From contig NZ_CP022161.1 in assembly GCF_002214185.1 (NCBI RefSeq), positions 2,789,767 through 2,853,766 of the forward strand: a DNA stretch of 64,000 nucleotides. Reading direction: 5' to 3'. Source of the DNA: Streptomyces capitiformicae (GTDB lineage Bacteria; Actinomycetota; Actinomycetes; Streptomycetales; Streptomycetaceae). The notes beneath the pieces were generated by a model. It saw nothing but the letters and a program-made list of their open reading frames with translations. It made no database searches and was not told the DNA's origin. Below are positions 44,574-53,807 of this stretch, piece after piece. The position numbers were made by a program, and so were the translations under genes. Position 1 is the stretch's first letter. Each line of letters opens with the position of its first letter.

Positions 44574-45224
44574 TCAGGATCCCGCACCTGTCCGCCTCAG
44601 CACCCGCAGCGAGTCCGTCGCCGAGACCTCCGTGAAGGCGCCGGAGGCGAGGGCGCGGAGGTAGACGCGGTACGGGGCCTGGCCGGTGAACTCGTCGGCG
44701 GGGGTGGGGAAGACGTCGTGGATGACGAGGAGGCCGCCCTCGGCGATATGCGGGGCCCAGCCCTCGTAGTCGGCGGTGGCGTGTTCGTCGGTGTGGCCGC
44801 CGTCGATGAAGACGAAGGCGAGGGGGGTGCCCCAGAAGGCGGCTACCTGGGGGGAGCGGCCGACGATCGCGACGACGTGGTCCTCCAGGCCCGCCTTGTG
44901 GAGGGTGCGGCGGAAGGTGGGGAGGGTGTCCATGCGGCCCACCTCGGGGTCGACCGTGGACTCGTCGTGGTACTCCCACCCCGGCTGCTGCTCCTCGCTG
45001 CCCCGGTGGTGGTCGACGGTGATGGCCGTGACCCCGGCCTCGCGGGCCGCGGCGGCGAGCAGGATCGTGGAGCGGCCGCAGTATGTGCCGACCTCCAGCA
45101 GGGGGAGGCCGAGGCGGCCCGCCTCGACGGCCGCCGCATGGAGGGCGAGCCCTTCCCGTACGGGCATGAACCCCTTGGCCGACTCGAACGCGGCGAGGAT
45201 CTCCGGCTTGGGGGCGGCGGGCAT
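44574..45224 (-). CDS. Class I SAM-dependent methyltransferase (Methyltransf_24 type)
   Basis: This 216-residue protein begins at an ATG preceded by GGAGGA. The SAM motif LPLLEVGTYCGRSTILLAAA is at about residues 35-54. VDHHRGSEEQQPGWEYHDES is followed by FVFIDGGHTDEHATADYEGW and LLVIHDVFPTPADEFTGQAP, the usual acidic and metal-binding loops. This group methylates small molecules or glycans. The C-terminus ends just downstream of the Mrr-TerD gene; the two converge. Confidence 0.85.
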   Translation of the reverse strand: MPAAPKPEILAAFESAKGFMPVREGLALHAAAVEAGRLGLPLLEVGTYCGRSTILLAAAAREAGVTAITVDHHRGSEEQQPGWEYHDESTVDPEVGRMDTLPTFRRTLHKAGLEDHVVAIVGRSPQVAAFWGTPLAFVFIDGGHTDEHATADYEGWAPHIAEGGLLVIHDVFPTPADEFTGQAPYRVYLRALASGAFTEVSATDSLRVLRRTGAGS

Positions 45225-45417
45225 GCGGTCCTCCGTGTGTCGTACGTCCCTGTGGGCGGGCGCCCCCATGCTGTCACGGGGGTAGGGGGTGTGGTGAACG
45301 TCCCGCACAGCACCCACGGCGCCCGGCACGCACCCTCGCCGCACCGGCTGTGACACCAGCCGCTGCCGCGGCGGACGCGGGCACCGCACTGGACTTTCAC
45401 CGCACCCCCAGCCGGGC

Positions 45418-46902
45418 TCAGGCCACCCGCTCGCCGACCCGCTCCGGGGTCTCGCTGCTCGCGAGCAGCCGGTGGCCGGTCGCCCGGCGGTCGCGGCCCG
45501 GCAGGAACAGGGCCAGGAGGAGGCCGAGGGCGACGGCGGCCGTGGCGATCAGGAAGGAGACCCGGAAGCCGTGCATGGTGGGGATCGCGACGCCCCCGAC
45601 GTGGTGCGCGGTGTCGGCCAGCACCATGCCGATGACGGCGCTCGACACCGACGTACCGATGGAGCGCATGAGGGTGTTGAGGCCGTTCGCGGCGCCCGTC
45701 TCGGACGGGTCCACGGCGTCGACGATCAGGGCCGGGAGGGACGAGTACGCGAGGCCGATGCCCGTGCCGAGGAGTACCGAGACCACCACGGTCTGCCAGG
45801 CGGCGCTCATCAGGCCGAGGCCGGCGCCGTAGCCGATCGCGATGATCAGCAGGCCGAGGATGAGGGTGCTCTTGGGGCCGTACTTGGCGGAGATACGGGC
45901 GTAGACCGGCGCCGTGAACATCATCGTCAGGCCGAGCGGGGCCACGCACAGGCCCGCGACGACCATCGACTGGCCGAGGCCGTAGCCGGTGGAGGTGGGG
46001 AGTTGGAGGAGCTGCGGCAGGACGAGGGAGACGACGTAGAAGGAGACGCCGACCATGATCGAGGCGAGGTTGGTGAGGAGGACCTCGCGGCGGGCGGTCG
46101 TGCGCAGGTCCACCAAAGGCGCGGGGATGCGCAGTTCCAGCAGGCCCCACAGGAACAGGACCACGGCCGACGCGGCGAACAGGCCGAGCGTGGTCGCGGA
46201 TGCCCAGCCCCAGTCGCTGCCCTTGGTGATGGGCAGGAGGAAGAGGACCAGGCCGAGGGAGAGACCGAAGGCGCCGAGGTAGTCGAAGGAGCCTGCCGCG
46301 CGGGTCTTCGACTCCGGTACGGCGACGAGGGTGAGGACGATCGAGAGGGCGCCGAGGCCCGCGGCGCCGAAGAAGAGGACGTGCCAGTCGGTGTTCTGGG
46401 CGACCAGCGCGGCCAGCGGCAGGGCGAGTCCGCCGCCGACGCCGATGGACGAGCTCATCAGGGCCATGGCGGAGGCGAGGCGTTCGCGGGGGAGTTCGTC
46501 GCGCATCAGGCCGATGCCGAGGGGGATCGCGCCCATCGCGAAGCCCTGGAGGGTACGGCCGACGATCATCGGGATCAGCTCGCTGGTGAACCCGCTGATC
46601 AGTGCGCCCACCACCATCACGGCCAGGCTGGTCAGCAGCATGCGGCGCTTGCCGTAGAGGTCGCCGAGCCGCCCCATGATCGGCGTCGCCACGGCGCCGG
46701 AGAGGAGGGTCGAGGTCAGGACCCAGGTGGCGTTGCTGGGCGTGGTGTCCAGCAACTGGGGCAGATCCTTGATCACCGGGACGAGCAGGGTCTGCATCAC
46801 CGCGACCACGATCCCGGCGAAGGCCAGTACGGGGACGATCGCTCCGGGCGCTCTCGTCGTGCCGGGCTGGTCGGAGGGCGTGGTTCTGTGCGGTTGGGCC
46901 AT
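45418..46902 (-). CDS. MFS exporter (DHA2/EmrB-type)
   Basis: This 494-residue transporter has about 14 helices. Motif A appears as MGRLGDLYGKRRMLLTSLAV, motif B as IVGRTLQGFAMGAIPLGIGL and motif C-like as SIGVGGGLALPLAALVAQNT. It begins MAQPHRTTPSDQPG at 46902. It is divergent from the MaoC operon; an AT-rich inverted motif (TTTCG...CGAAA, about 46942-46960) lies in the shared promoter region. Substrate unknown. Confidence 0.87.
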   Translation of the reverse strand: MAQPHRTTPSDQPGTTRAPGAIVPVLAFAGIVVAVMQTLLVPVIKDLPQLLDTTPSNATWVLTSTLLSGAVATPIMGRLGDLYGKRRMLLTSLAVMVVGALISGFTSELIPMIVGRTLQGFAMGAIPLGIGLMRDELPRERLASAMALMSSSIGVGGGLALPLAALVAQNTDWHVLFFGAAGLGALSIVLTLVAVPESKTRAAGSFDYLGAFGLSLGLVLFLLPITKGSDWGWASATTLGLFAASAVVLFLWGLLELRIPAPLVDLRTTARREVLLTNLASIMVGVSFYVVSLVLPQLLQLPTSTGYGLGQSMVVAGLCVAPLGLTMMFTAPVYARISAKYGPKSTLILGLLIIAIGYGAGLGLMSAAWQTVVVSVLLGTGIGLAYSSLPALIVDAVDPSETGAANGLNTLMRSIGTSVSSAVIGMVLADTAHHVGGVAIPTMHGFRVSFLIATAAVALGLLLALFLPGRDRRATGHRLLASSETPERVGERVA

Positions 46903-47045
46903 GGAGCGGTGAACCTCGTACGCCAGGGCAACTATTCCGTTGTTTCGGCTGACTAACGAAAACTTGACCTATCCATGGGGAAGTGACGGGCCGTCAGGAG
47001 TCTTCACAACTACACCCCCCTCGGCTATACAGAGGTGCGCCGGAC

Positions 47046-47059
47046 TGGAACGCGTTCTA
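47046..47059. promoter_or_regulatory. KstR-type operator upstream of the MaoC operon
   Basis: TGGAACGCGTTCTA matches all 8 fixed positions of TNNAACNNGTTNNA. It lies 114 bp before the MaoC ATG. Confidence 0.75.
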
Positions 47060-47173
47060 GAAGGCGAGAGGCGCGTTCCGAGTCCCCGTGACGACCTCGG
47101 TGCGGCCGCTGGTGCGGACGGTCGTACCGAGGTTCCCGACGCAGCCGCGCCACGCACCCTCGACAGGAGCCCC

Positions 47174-48034
47174 ATGCCCATCGACGCAGCCAAGGCCCTC
47201 GCGGCTGAGCCCCGTTCCGCCGAGATCACCTGGACCCGCAAGGACGTCCTGCTCTACCACCTCGGCATCGGCGCCGGCGCCCCCGCGACCGACCCCGACG
47301 AGCTGCGCTACACCCTGGAGTCCCGGCTGCACGTCCTGCCGAGCTTCGCCACCGTCGCCGGCGCGGGCTCCCCGGACGTCATCGGCGGCCTGAACGCCCC
47401 CGGCGTGGACGTCGACCTCGCCAAGGTCCTGCACGGCGGCCAGCGCGTCGCATCGCACCGGCCGATCCCGGTCGAGGGCAGGGCCACGGCCACCTCACGG
47501 GTGGCGGCGGTGTACGACAAGGGCAAGGCGGCCGTCCTGGTCATGCGCACCGAAGTCGCGGACGGCGACGGCCCGTTGTGGACCAACGAGGCACAGATCT
47601 TCGTACGGGGAGAGGGCGGCTGGGGCGGCGACCGAGGCCCCTCCGCCCGCCTGGACGCGCCGACGACCGACCCCGACAAGGAGGTCGAGCGCACCGTACG
47701 CGAGGACCAGGCGTTGCTCTACCGTCTCTCCGGCGACTGGAACCCGTTGCACGCCGACCCGGAGTTCGCGGCCCGCGCCGGGTTCGAGCGGCCGATCCTG
47801 CACGGGCTGTGCACGTACGGGATCACGTTGAAGGCGGTCGTGGACACGGTGCTCGGCGGGGACGTCGGCCGCGTCCGCTCCTACGGCACCCGCTTCGCCG
47901 GGGTCGTCTTCCCGGGCGAGACCCTCCGCATCCGCATGTGGCGGCCGGGCGACGGCGCGGTGCGGGTGGAGGTGACGGCCGTGGAGCGGGACGACGCGCC
48001 GGTACTGGCCGACACGATCGTCGAGCACTCCTGA
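47174..48034 (+). CDS. MaoC-like (R)-specific enoyl-CoA hydratase (hydratase 2 type)
   Basis: This 286-residue double-hotdog protein carries the hydratase 2 signature LYRLSGDWNPLHADPEFAAR (catalytic Asp and His) and RPILHGLCTYG in its C-terminal half. The N-terminal hotdog has lost these residues, as is normal. Sequence order matches the mycobacterial steroid side-chain enzyme encoded by Rv3538. It heads a three-gene operon with an alcohol dehydrogenase and an SDR, all serving oxidation steps after acyl-CoA formation. The last codons are part of a 16-bp direct repeat. Confidence 0.88.
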   Translation: MPIDAAKALAAEPRSAEITWTRKDVLLYHLGIGAGAPATDPDELRYTLESRLHVLPSFATVAGAGSPDVIGGLNAPGVDVDLAKVLHGGQRVASHRPIPVEGRATATSRVAAVYDKGKAAVLVMRTEVADGDGPLWTNEAQIFVRGEGGWGGDRGPSARLDAPTTDPDKEVERTVREDQALLYRLSGDWNPLHADPEFAARAGFERPILHGLCTYGITLKAVVDTVLGGDVGRVRSYGTRFAGVVFPGETLRIRMWRPGDGAVRVEVTAVERDDAPVLADTIVEHS

Positions 48035-48082
48035 AGACGCCGAGTTCCTGAAGCGCACTCCTGAAGACGCACTCCTGAAGAC
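48025..48082. repeat. 16-bp direct repeats spanning the MaoC stop codon
   Basis: GCACTCCTGAAGACGC occurs at 48025-48040 (including the stop TGA), again at 48055-48070, and shortened to 14 bases at 48069-48082. The gene's own terminus has been copied into the spacer, lengthening the gap before the next gene. Confidence 0.85.
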
Positions 48083-48148
48083 AACAAGCGCACGACCGGA
48101 CCGCGACGGCACGACCGTACGACAGCCACTCCTGAGGGGAGCCGCACC

Positions 48149-49225
48149 ATGCGCGCAGCCGTACTGCACGAGATCGGCCAGGACAAGCTGGAGGTGCTCG
48201 ACGACGTCGAGGCGGCGGGCTTCGGGCCGGGCAAGGCGAGGATCCGGGTGCGGGCCACGGGGCTGTGCCACTCCGACCTGTCCGCCATGGCCGGGGTGCT
48301 GCCCCAGCCCGGGCCGTTCGTCCCCGGCCACGAGGGCGCCGGCGAGATACTCGACGTCGGGGAGGGCGTCACCCACGTGAAGCCCGGCGACCGTGTCGTC
48401 CTCTGCTGGCTCCCGGCCTGCGGCACCTGCCCCGCCTGTAAGCGCGGCCAGACCGAACTCTGCCTCGCCGGGTTCCTGAACGCCGGAACGCCCAACTTCA
48501 AGCGGCCCGCCGGTGACATCTTCGGCTTCGCGGGCACCGGCACCTTCGCCGAGGAGGTCGTGGTCGACGCCGGCTGCGCCGTCCCGATACCGGACGACGT
48601 GCCGTTCGACGTCGCCGCCCTCATCGGCTGCGGGGTCACCACCGGGCTCGGCGCCGCGCTCAACACCGCCGACCTGGAGGCCGGTTCGTCGGTCGCCGTC
48701 ATCGGCTGCGGCGGCGTCGGCATCTCGGCGATCCAGGGCGCCCGGCTCAAGGGCGCCGCCGAGATCGTCGCCGTCGACCCGGTGGTCTCGCGCCGTGAGG
48801 CCGCCCTCAAGTTCGGCGCCACCAAGGCGGTCTCGCCGGACGAACTCGCCGACGCCAAGCAGTCCGTCACCGGCGGCGAGGGCTTCGACTACGTCTTCGA
48901 GGTCGTCGGCCGCTCGGCCACCGCCCGCACCGCGTACGAGAACACCCGGCGCGGCGGCACCCTCGTCGTCGTCGGCGCGGGCGCCATGGACGACTTCCTC
49001 CAGCTCAGCATGTTCGAGCTGTTCTTCGACGAGAAACGGATCCTGCCCTCCCTGTACGGCGGCGGAGACGTCCTGCGCTCCTACGAGCGGGCCATCACCC
49101 TGTGGCGCGCCGGCCGTATCGACCTGGAGGGCCTGATCACCCACCGGGTGCCGCTCGCCGACATCAACGAGGCGCTGGACCAGATGCGGACGGGGACCTC
49201 ACTCCGTACGTGCATCGAGATCTGA
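48149..49225 (+). CDS. Zn-dependent alcohol dehydrogenase (MDR family)
   Basis: This 358-residue medium-chain dehydrogenase has the catalytic zinc ligands Cys in ATGLCHSDLSAMAG, His-Glu in VPGHEGAGEILDVG and a later Cys (ALIGCGVTTGLGAAL). The structural zinc site has four Cys (PACGTCPACKRGQTELC). The Rossmann loop is SSVAVIGCGGVGISAIQGAR, with an acidic NAD selector in VAVDPV. It lies in the KstR-box operon and likely oxidises a hydroxylated sterol or fatty side chain. Mycobacterial homologues such as AdhE1-type enzymes have similar spacing. Confidence 0.9.
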   Translation: MRAAVLHEIGQDKLEVLDDVEAAGFGPGKARIRVRATGLCHSDLSAMAGVLPQPGPFVPGHEGAGEILDVGEGVTHVKPGDRVVLCWLPACGTCPACKRGQTELCLAGFLNAGTPNFKRPAGDIFGFAGTGTFAEEVVVDAGCAVPIPDDVPFDVAALIGCGVTTGLGAALNTADLEAGSSVAVIGCGGVGISAIQGARLKGAAEIVAVDPVVSRREAALKFGATKAVSPDELADAKQSVTGGEGFDYVFEVVGRSATARTAYENTRRGGTLVVVGAGAMDDFLQLSMFELFFDEKRILPSLYGGGDVLRSYERAITLWRAGRIDLEGLITHRVPLADINEALDQMRTGTSLRTCIEI

Positions 49226-49234
49226 GGGCCCCGT

Positions 49235-50179
<945 letters not shown>

Positions 50180-50187
50180 CAACAGAA

Positions 50188-50217
50188 GCCCCGCTCGTCC
50201 GTGATGACGAGCGGGGC
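50188..50217 (+). terminator. Operon terminator after the SDR gene
   Basis: 12-bp perfect stem GCCCCGCTCGTC / GACGAGCGGGGC (50188-50199, 50206-50217), loop CGTGAT, eight bases beyond the stop codon. Confidence 0.85.
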
Positions 50218-50286
50218 CCCATGGTGGTGAAGTGGCGGGTCACGTCAGTGAATTGACGTTTCGCCAGATGTGAATCGCGCCGCCGT

Positions 50287-50448
50287 TCAGGCAGCCGTCG
50301 TCGACTCCGTCTGTTCGGCCGGCTTGCGGTGACGTCCGCGTGGCGTCGTCTCGGCTTCGTGGTCCGAGAGCCGGCCGCGGTGCTTGCCGTGGCCTTCCGC
50401 CTCATGGAGGTCGGCGGTGGGCGGCTGGGTTGTGTGCGCGTCGCTCAT
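50287..50448 (-). CDS. Small charged protein (53 aa)
   Basis: An ATG at 50448 opens MSDAHTTQPPTADLHEAEGH then GKHRGRLSDHEAETTPRGRH and a TGA at 50289-50287. Composition is very polar (His, Glu, Arg, Thr), with no hydrophobic core, so it is likely disordered. Short proteins of this kind are conserved near similar gene blocks in Streptomyces, but I recognise no family. The ribosome site is poor. Confidence 0.5.
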   Translation of the reverse strand: MSDAHTTQPPTADLHEAEGHGKHRGRLSDHEAETTPRGRHRKPAEQTESTTAA

Positions 50449-50582
50449 AGGAAGTGTTCACCCCGTCGCATGATCTTCTTACGGCGGGTGAGTTTAACGG
50501 GCCGCCCGACAGGGCCCGAAGGCGCCGAAGGGCGTGTCGCCCCGCCACCTTCCCGTTCGCCTTCGCACGGGCACGGTCATCG

Positions 50583-51944
50583 TTATCCGACCGTCACCTC
50601 CTCCGGCATCCGCCCTTCCAGCGGCGCCTGCTGCAACGGCACGGGCCGCGTCGCGACGGGTGCGGACGAAACCGCCCCTGACGTAGGCGAATCCCCCGCC
50701 GACGCGGGCTCCTCGGCGCCCGGGGCCCCGGCGCACCCCGGCTCCGCCGCTGGGGAACCTTCGTGTGATCCCCCTTGAGATCCCTCCTGCGAGATCTCCT
50801 GCGAAACCTCCACGGATCCTTCCCACGCCACCCCCACCCGAGCCACTCCGCATCGCACCGCCCCGTTGGTGTACGGCAGTTGAAGGACCCCGTCCCGGCT
50901 CCACAGCCCGGCCCCCGTCAACCACCCCTCGGGAGCGGCCAGATGGTGGACCTCTCGTGAGGCCGGGCGCCAGACGCCGACCCAGGAGGTCCGGGCACCG
51001 TCGACGCGCAGGGCGACCGCGCAGCTCTCGGGGGTCAGGATCTGGCCCGGCTGGATGGCGAAGGGCGTGACGCGGTGGCCGTCGGGAACGCGCAGGCACT
51101 CCGGGAAGCGGACCGGCAGGGTGCTGCCCAACACGCCCCAGCCGAGCCTGTCCTGGCCGGGCGAGGGCGCGTCGGAGCGGATCAGCAGCAGTCCGCTGTC
51201 GGGGTCGGCCAGCAGCAGACGGTCGTTGCTGTGGTCCGAGATCTGCAGCAGCGGCGAGAGCTCGCCGTCCAGCTCCAGGTCCACCGCCACCGTCTTCGTC
51301 CGGCCGTCCAGCTCCTGGTCCAGTGCGAGCAGTCGGCCCGTCCCGTCCAGCCAGACCCCACCCGAACAGCGCCCCGGGATCTCCGCCAGCCGCTCCGGCC
51401 CGTAGGTCCCGCCCACCACCATCCACACCGTCGTGGAACGGGCCCCTACGGCGAGGGCGTACGCCCGCTCCCCGCACGGACCGGGCCGCAGCAGCCGCAA
51501 CTCGGTCGCCGGGTCGGCGTACTCCACCGAGCCGAGTTCGAGCTCACCGGTGCCGGGGCCGGTCGGGTAGAGGAGCGAGAACAGGTGCCGGTCGGCCGCC
51601 AGCCGGTGGATGAGGACGCGGCCGTCGGTCATGGGGAGGACTTCGGTGCCGGGCTCCTCGGGCTGGTTGCCGGGCAGGGGGACGGCGTACGGCTCGGGGC
51701 CGTCCAGGGTCCAGCGCTCGGGGAACCAGGACTCGCCGGCGAGGGCGAGGCGTGCCGCGTACGACCCGTCGGCGGTGATCACGCAGCCGGGCGGGGGCGT
51801 GGGCCGGTCGACGTGGTCAGTCCCGCCGGTGCTGTCGGTTCCGCCGTTCCCGCCGTAGCTGTCGATCCCTTGGTCCCCCCGTCCCGTCTCATTCCCGTCA
51901 TTCCCGTGGCCCGTCGTGGGTGATGGGGATGTACAGGCCGTCAT
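50583..51944 (-). CDS. Hypothetical protein, probable beta-propeller-like
   Basis: This 453-residue protein has an excellent GGAGGTGATC ribosome site before its ATG. After a polar N-terminus, repeats of about 45 residues with strand-turn-strand patterns suggest a beta-propeller: LPMTDGRVLIHRLAADRHLF, ERAYALAVGARSTTVWMVVG, GTGRLLALDQELDGRTKTVA and DPDSGLLLIRSDAPSPGQDR. There is no signal peptide. The C-terminal 90 residues are low-complexity. It may act as a scaffold; function unknown. Confidence 0.72.
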   Translation of the reverse strand: MTACTSPSPTTGHGNDGNETGRGDQGIDSYGGNGGTDSTGGTDHVDRPTPPPGCVITADGSYAARLALAGESWFPERWTLDGPEPYAVPLPGNQPEEPGTEVLPMTDGRVLIHRLAADRHLFSLLYPTGPGTGELELGSVEYADPATELRLLRPGPCGERAYALAVGARSTTVWMVVGGTYGPERLAEIPGRCSGGVWLDGTGRLLALDQELDGRTKTVAVDLELDGELSPLLQISDHSNDRLLLADPDSGLLLIRSDAPSPGQDRLGWGVLGSTLPVRFPECLRVPDGHRVTPFAIQPGQILTPESCAVALRVDGARTSWVGVWRPASREVHHLAAPEGWLTGAGLWSRDGVLQLPYTNGAVRCGVARVGVAWEGSVEVSQEISQEGSQGGSHEGSPAAEPGCAGAPGAEEPASAGDSPTSGAVSSAPVATRPVPLQQAPLEGRMPEEVTVG

Positions 51945-52175
51945 CGTTCGATCACCTCCAGCGACGAAGCTAGTTTTCGTACGCACAGACGGGAGACAAC
52001 CGGGCTCGCCTTTCACACATAAGGGTGCTCATCCCGCGATTCGCCTGAGGGAACGGCGGTGGATGTGCTGGCCGATGCGTCGGGTGAGCGGCCGGCCCGG
52101 TGGGAAGGGAGGGGCGGCTGGTCAAGTGACCCGTGGCAGGTCTGGGAGGGGAGCAGTGCAGGTAGCCTTTGGTGC

Positions 52176-53045
52176 GTGCCCCGTCTGTCTGAAGTCATCG
52201 CCGAGCTCGACGCCCTCTGGCCGCCCGAGAGGGCCGAGGGATGGGATGCGGTCGGCACGGTCTGCGGGGACCCCGGCCAGGAGGTCACGCGGGTCCTGTT
52301 CGCCGTCGACCCCGTCCGGGAGATCGTCGAGGAAGCGGTGAAGCTGGGTGCCGATCTGCTGGTCACCCACCACCCGCTCTATCTGCGCGGTACGACGACG
52401 GTGGCGGCCTCCACCTTCAAGGGCCGGGTCGTGCACACCCTGATCAAGAACGACATCGCGCTGCACGTCGCCCACACCAACGCCGACACCGCCGACCCGG
52501 GCGTCAGCGACGCGTTGGCGGGCGCGCTGGACCTGAGAGTCGTACGGCCGCTCGTAGCGGACCCCTCCGACCCCGAAGGCCGGCGCGGTCTCGGCCGGGT
52601 CTGCGAGCTGGACCACCCCGTGACCGTACGAGAGCTGGCCGCGCGGGCCGCCGAGCGGCTGCCCGCCACCGCGCAGGGCATCCGGGTCGCCGGTGACCCC
52701 GACGCGGTCGTCCGCACGGTCGCCGTCAGCGGCGGCTCCGGCGACAGCCTCTTCGACGACGTACGCTCGGCCGGCGTCGACGCCTTCCTCACCGCGGACC
52801 TGCGTCACCATCCGGCCTCCGAGGCCGTCGCCCGTACGACGGAAGCATCCGGAACCCCTCTCGCGCTGCTCGACGCTGCGCACTGGGCCACCGAATGGCC
52901 CTGGTGCGAGCTGGCCGCCGCCCAGCTCGACGAGATCTCCGACCGGAAGGGATGGGGACTGCGCGTCCACGTCTCGAAGACGGTCACCGACCCCTGGACG
53001 GCCCACGCGGCCTCCCCCGAATCAACCGCAGGAGCCCCCAACTGA
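52176..53045 (+). CDS. NIF3-like dinuclear metal-centre protein
   Basis: This 289-residue NIF3/YbgI-family protein starts at a GTG (VPRLSEVIAELDALWPPERA). Metal-site residues are seen in DLLVTHHPLYLRGT, HVAHTNADTADPGVSDALA and the C-terminal DAFLTADLRHHPASEA and LLDAAHWATEWP. The family forms hexameric rings with a di-metal site; its physiological role is debated. It is the first of an operon with the zinc-ribbon protein and the RNase H fusion, the arrangement usual in Streptomyces and mycobacteria. Confidence 0.9.
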   Translation: MPRLSEVIAELDALWPPERAEGWDAVGTVCGDPGQEVTRVLFAVDPVREIVEEAVKLGADLLVTHHPLYLRGTTTVAASTFKGRVVHTLIKNDIALHVAHTNADTADPGVSDALAGALDLRVVRPLVADPSDPEGRRGLGRVCELDHPVTVRELAARAAERLPATAQGIRVAGDPDAVVRTVAVSGGSGDSLFDDVRSAGVDAFLTADLRHHPASEAVARTTEASGTPLALLDAAHWATEWPWCELAAAQLDEISDRKGWGLRVHVSKTVTDPWTAHAASPESTAGAPN

Positions 53046-53785
53046 ACGCCGCGCCCGCCGACCAGATCCGACTCCTCGACGTCCAGGACCTCGACGTACG
53101 CCTGCAGCAGCTCGCGCACCGGCGGAGGTCGCTGCCCGAGCACGCCGAGATCGAGTCGCTGACGAAGGACCAGACGCAGCTGCGCGACCTGCTCGTGGCC
53201 GCGCAGACCGAGGAGAGCGACACCGCCCGCGAGCAGACCAAGGCCGAGCAGGACGTGGACCAGGTGCGCCAGCGCGCCACGCGCGACCAGCAGCGCCTGG
53301 ACTCCGGCGCGATCACCTCCCCGAAGGACCTGGAGAACCTCCAGCGCGAGATCGCCTCCCTCGCCAAGCGGCAGGGCGACCTGGAGGACATCGTCCTGGA
53401 GGTCATGGAGCGCCGGGAGGCCACGCAGGAGCGGGTCGCCGAACTGACCGAGCGGGTCGGTGCCGTCCAGGGGAAGATCGACGACGCGACCGCCCGCCGG
53501 GACGCCGCGTTCGAGGAGATCGACGGCGAGGTGGCGACGGTGACGAAGGAGCGCGAGGTCATCGCCGGCTCCGTCCCCGCCGACCTCCTCAAGCTCTACG
53601 ACAAGCTGCGCGAGCAGCAGGGCGGCATCGGCGCGGCCAAGCTGTACCAGCGCACGTGCCAGGGCTGCCGCCAGGAGCTGTCGATCACCGACATCAATGA
53701 GATCCGCAATGCCGCCGCCGACACGGTCATCCGCTGCGAGAACTGCCGCCGCATCCTGGTGCGCACGTCGGAGTCGGGTCTGTAA
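53042..53785 (+). CDS. Zinc-ribbon coiled-coil protein (C4-type), apparent CTG start
   Basis: This ~247-residue protein is a long coiled coil (EIESLTKDQTQLRDLLVAAQ ... LERREATQERVAELTERVG). It ends in a four-Cys zinc ribbon (YQRTCQGCRQELSITDINEI then RCENCRRILV), as in the family paired with NIF3. The family N-terminus (NAAPADQIRLLDVQDLDVRL) begins here only after a CTG at 53042-53044, which overlaps the NIF3 stop and has AGGAG seven bases upstream. The next ATG, GTG or TTG lies well inside the conserved region. CTG initiation is therefore likely. RNA or DNA binding is inferred from the zinc ribbon. Confidence 0.83.
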   Translation: MNAAPADQIRLLDVQDLDVRLQQLAHRRRSLPEHAEIESLTKDQTQLRDLLVAAQTEESDTAREQTKAEQDVDQVRQRATRDQQRLDSGAITSPKDLENLQREIASLAKRQGDLEDIVLEVMERREATQERVAELTERVGAVQGKIDDATARRDAAFEEIDGEVATVTKEREVIAGSVPADLLKLYDKLREQQGGIGAAKLYQRTCQGCRQELSITDINEIRNAAADTVIRCENCRRILVRTSESGL

Positions 53786-53807
53786 GGGACACCAAGAGGG
53801 TTACGTG

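Noticed and set aside
45472..46956. 494-codon plus-strand open frame opposite the MFS exporter
   Set aside because: Complement-frame artefact: Glu/Gly/Gln/His-rich without structure, opposite a protein with all MFS motifs.
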